In this document: in pieces, positions 62,514 to 64,000 of the stretch
Layout of the letters: the number at the start of each line of letters is the position of its first letter
How positions within the stretch are numbered: the first letter of the stretch is position 1
Assembly: GCF_900101815.1 (NCBI RefSeq)
Contig: NZ_FNAO01000007.1
Coordinates: 124,001 to 188,000 of the forward strand
DNA length: 64,000 bases
From: Pricia antarctica
Lineage (GTDB): Bacteria; Bacteroidota; Bacteroidia; Flavobacteriales; Flavobacteriaceae
Direction of reading: 5' to 3'
Made by a program: the position numbers and the translations under genes
The notes under the pieces: model-generated
Told to the model about the DNA's origin: nothing
What the model saw: only the letters and a program-made list of their open reading frames with translations
Database searches by the model: none

Positions 62514-64000
62514 CTATCGTCGCCTTCTAGATGGCTGACTGCGGTTCTCCCATTTCAGATCGCTAAGCAGGGAGCTTTTTATCCCGATAAAAAAGTACCA
62601 GCGGGAGTAGGTGCCGAACGGGGTCCAATTGAAGTTCATGCGGAAACTTTTCAGGTCGCGCTCGAACCGGAGCTGGGTCAGGGTGAACCCTTTATTCTTA
62701 AAATCATAGCCCGATGACCCGCCGACCTTCCACCGTGGCGAAAGTTCGATATCACCGGAGAACATGAGGGAATGGCTGCTGAATTCGTTCTGACGTGCGG
62801 AATTGAAGTAGCTGGCGGAATAGGCTAGTCGGAAATTCCATGGGATTTTTGTGGCGTAGGGCGGGTTTTCGACATCCTCGTCCTCATCTTCCCCATACTT
62901 GTCATCGATCAATCGATTGTCGTAATTATCGGCACGTCCGAAAAGGTCATCGTCCCGGCCGCCACTCTGGGCCACATAATCGTAGGCACCCGCTTCATCC
63001 TCTTCCTCTTCTTCCTCTTTCTTTTTGCCAAAAGTCTTGCTATCAATGGAATATCCGATATTGATATTGGCGGCCGTTAAGCGTAAAAGACTTCCACCGT
63101 TATTTATATTAAACGTATTGATGCGCCTTCCATTATTGTCGATAGCATACGGATCAAGGCCTGCGGAAAAATTGATAGACATTTTATTGTTCAGTATGTT
63201 GGTGCCGCCGTTGATGCGCAAGGGACTTATTTTGAGCGAGTCGGACTCAAAATTATAGCCCGTAGAAAGATTGAAATTGCTCAGAATGGGCACCTTTTTG
63301 GCCTCGGTGGCCGTAGAATCCTTATCCGTTACTTTGGCCTCGAGGGTGTTGGCCAACGAAAAACTGAGACTGTTCGATTTACCAAGACTGGGCGCGCCGT
63401 TCAAAGTACCTTCGAACCGGCTATATTGTACCAGTTCGTCAAGGTCGGAGTTGAAATATTCATCATAAAACTGATCGAACGAGGGGGCATACCCGTAACT
63501 TAGGGACGGCCGCATCACGTGTCGAATGGCCTGTATCTTCTTATCTTCCCCGAAAGTAAAGGTGCCGTAGATCGTGGTGCCGATACTCGCGCTAAGATTA
63601 TAGGTGTTATATCGGTCGAAACCGGGTATGGTATCCCTTACCACAATGCCCCGGTCAGCATCGGTAGCCGGTTGATAGCGCTGACGAAAGGTTTCCAACG
63701 CCCAAACATCCTCATAACTACCGCCCATACTGACACTAAAAAATTTGGCGACCTTAAAATTCGTGCTGATGGGGATACGGTGCCGGGCGCCGAACTTTGC
63801 GTCGTCGAACATTTTGGCCGTAAAAAACTCCGCATCGTTCGTTGTCAGTTGGTTGCGGGCGTTGACATCGTACTGAAAGTTAACGTTCTGTATCACGCCT
63901 TTCTTGATGCCATCGCGTTTGGCAAAGGGAAAAATCCGCTCCATACTCGCCTGAAAGGTGGGCAAGGTCATTTGAATGTTCTTTTCATCGGGATTTTCTC
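62514..64000 (-). CDS. Putative LPS-assembly protein LptD, C-terminal part
   Basis: The frame is open to the window edge (495 codons visible), so the N-terminus lies outside. The visible part is a beta-barrel sequence in the style of Bacteroidota LptD: ENPDEKNIQMTLPTFQASM at the edge, IRHVMRPSLSYGYAPSFDQF, alternating strand/loop segments, an acidic flexible loop (Lys/Glu run then Asp/Asp-rich text, about 63000-62870), and a typical ending NWTPFGTYSRWYFFIGIKSS. It would insert lipopolysaccharide into the outer leaflet. A SprA-like assignment was considered but the strand pattern and C-terminus fit LptD better. It converges with the kinase gene; no terminator was seen in the 146-bp gap. Confidence 0.75.
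   Translation of the reverse strand, partial: ENPDEKNIQMTLPTFQASMERIFPFAKRDGIKKGVIQNVNFQYDVNARNQLTTNDAEFFTAKMFDDAKFGARHRIPISTNFKVAKFFSVSMGGSYEDVWALETFRQRYQPATDADRGIVVRDTIPGFDRYNTYNLSASIGTTIYGTFTFGEDKKIQAIRHVMRPSLSYGYAPSFDQFYDEYFNSDLDELVQYSRFEGTLNGAPSLGKSNSLSFSLANTLEAKVTDKDSTATEAKKVPILSNFNLSTGYNFESDSLKISPLRINGGTNILNNKMSINFSAGLDPYAIDNNGRRINTFNINNGGSLLRLTAANINIGYSIDSKTFGKKKEEEEEEDEAGAYDYVAQSGGRDDDLFGRADNYDNRLIDDKYGEDEDEDVENPPYATKIPWNFRLAYSASYFNSARQNEFSSHSLMFSGDIELSPRWKVGGSSGYDFKNKGFTLTQLRFERDLKSFRMNFNWTPFGTYSRWYFFIGIKSSLLSDLKWENRSQPSRRRR

Overview
The window reads as chromosomal DNA of a marine-type flavobacterium (Bacteroidota, Flavobacteriia). The lines of evidence are a SusC/SusD pair, a giant adhesin with a type IX secretion (T9SS) type B C-terminal domain, many lipoproteins, the menC-CPBP-menE order, a tsaD/tamB divergent pair, a pfkA-gap-nagK block, and repeated Bacteroidota-style -7 boxes (TAnnTTTG) upstream of genes. 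No genus can be assigned from this alone. No rRNA, complete tRNA, CRISPR array, prophage or transposase was found.

Layout. 1-2813: tail of a LytTR response regulator and a TPR/HisKA_2 sensor kinase with a partly duplicated 3' end. 2806-9442: an SDR oxidoreductase facing menC, a CPBP membrane protease, menE, a secreted M24 peptidase and a Bcr/CflA-type MFS exporter. 9450-13510 (minus): acetate uptake and activation, consisting of a DUF4212 small subunit, a sodium:solute symporter and acetyl-CoA synthetase. 13585-23053: a dense peptidoglycan-recycling block. Its minus-strand operon is GHL10 lipoprotein, AmpG-like permease, NagZ and AnmK. A NagB-PIG-L fusion gene lies divergent from a DeoR regulator plus murQ. 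23054-24931: a small c-type cytochrome and a PQQ-type sugar dehydrogenase, with degenerate palindromic repeats on both sides of the cytochrome gene. 25078-33615: an 8.5-kb SprB-like adhesin gene ending in a clear terminator. 33827-46867: an accessory polysaccharide-type locus with an esterase, a sulfatase, a cytochrome/FG-GAP lipoprotein, a 1198-aa FG-GAP/ASPIC-UnbV lipoprotein, SusD and SusC. It has no recognisable glycoside hydrolase. 47218-54351: a THUMP-like methyltransferase, AI-2E transporter, DUF4159 protein, a second NagB-family deaminase/isomerase, a Tat-exported TIM-barrel isomerase, rsmE, a frameshifted DUF433 antitoxin gene and tsaD. 54577-64000: tamB, pfkA, gap, an N-acetylglucosamine kinase and the C-terminal part of an LptD-like outer-membrane protein.

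How the genes fit together. AmpG would import muropeptides, NagZ trims GlcNAc from anhydroMurNAc, AnmK and MurQ convert anhydroMurNAc to GlcNAc-6-P, and NagB feeds fructose-6-P to PfkA and Gap further along the window. A GlcNAc kinase lies at 61516. The NagA step is not recognised here unless the PIG-L half of the fusion does it. MenC and MenE supply menaquinone for respiration.

The most unusual signals are: a 159-bp near-symmetrical palindrome in the leader of the FG-GAP/ASPIC gene (41483-41641); a DUF433 gene broken by a single-base loss in an A run (53060-53063); 18-bp tandem repeats inside the essential tsaD gene, together with similar low-complexity insertions in menE, nagZ and an esterase; a cytochrome c domain fused to FG-GAP repeats; an operator-like palindrome inside the GHL10 promoter; and several -7 boxes so close to start codons that leaderless mRNAs are predicted.
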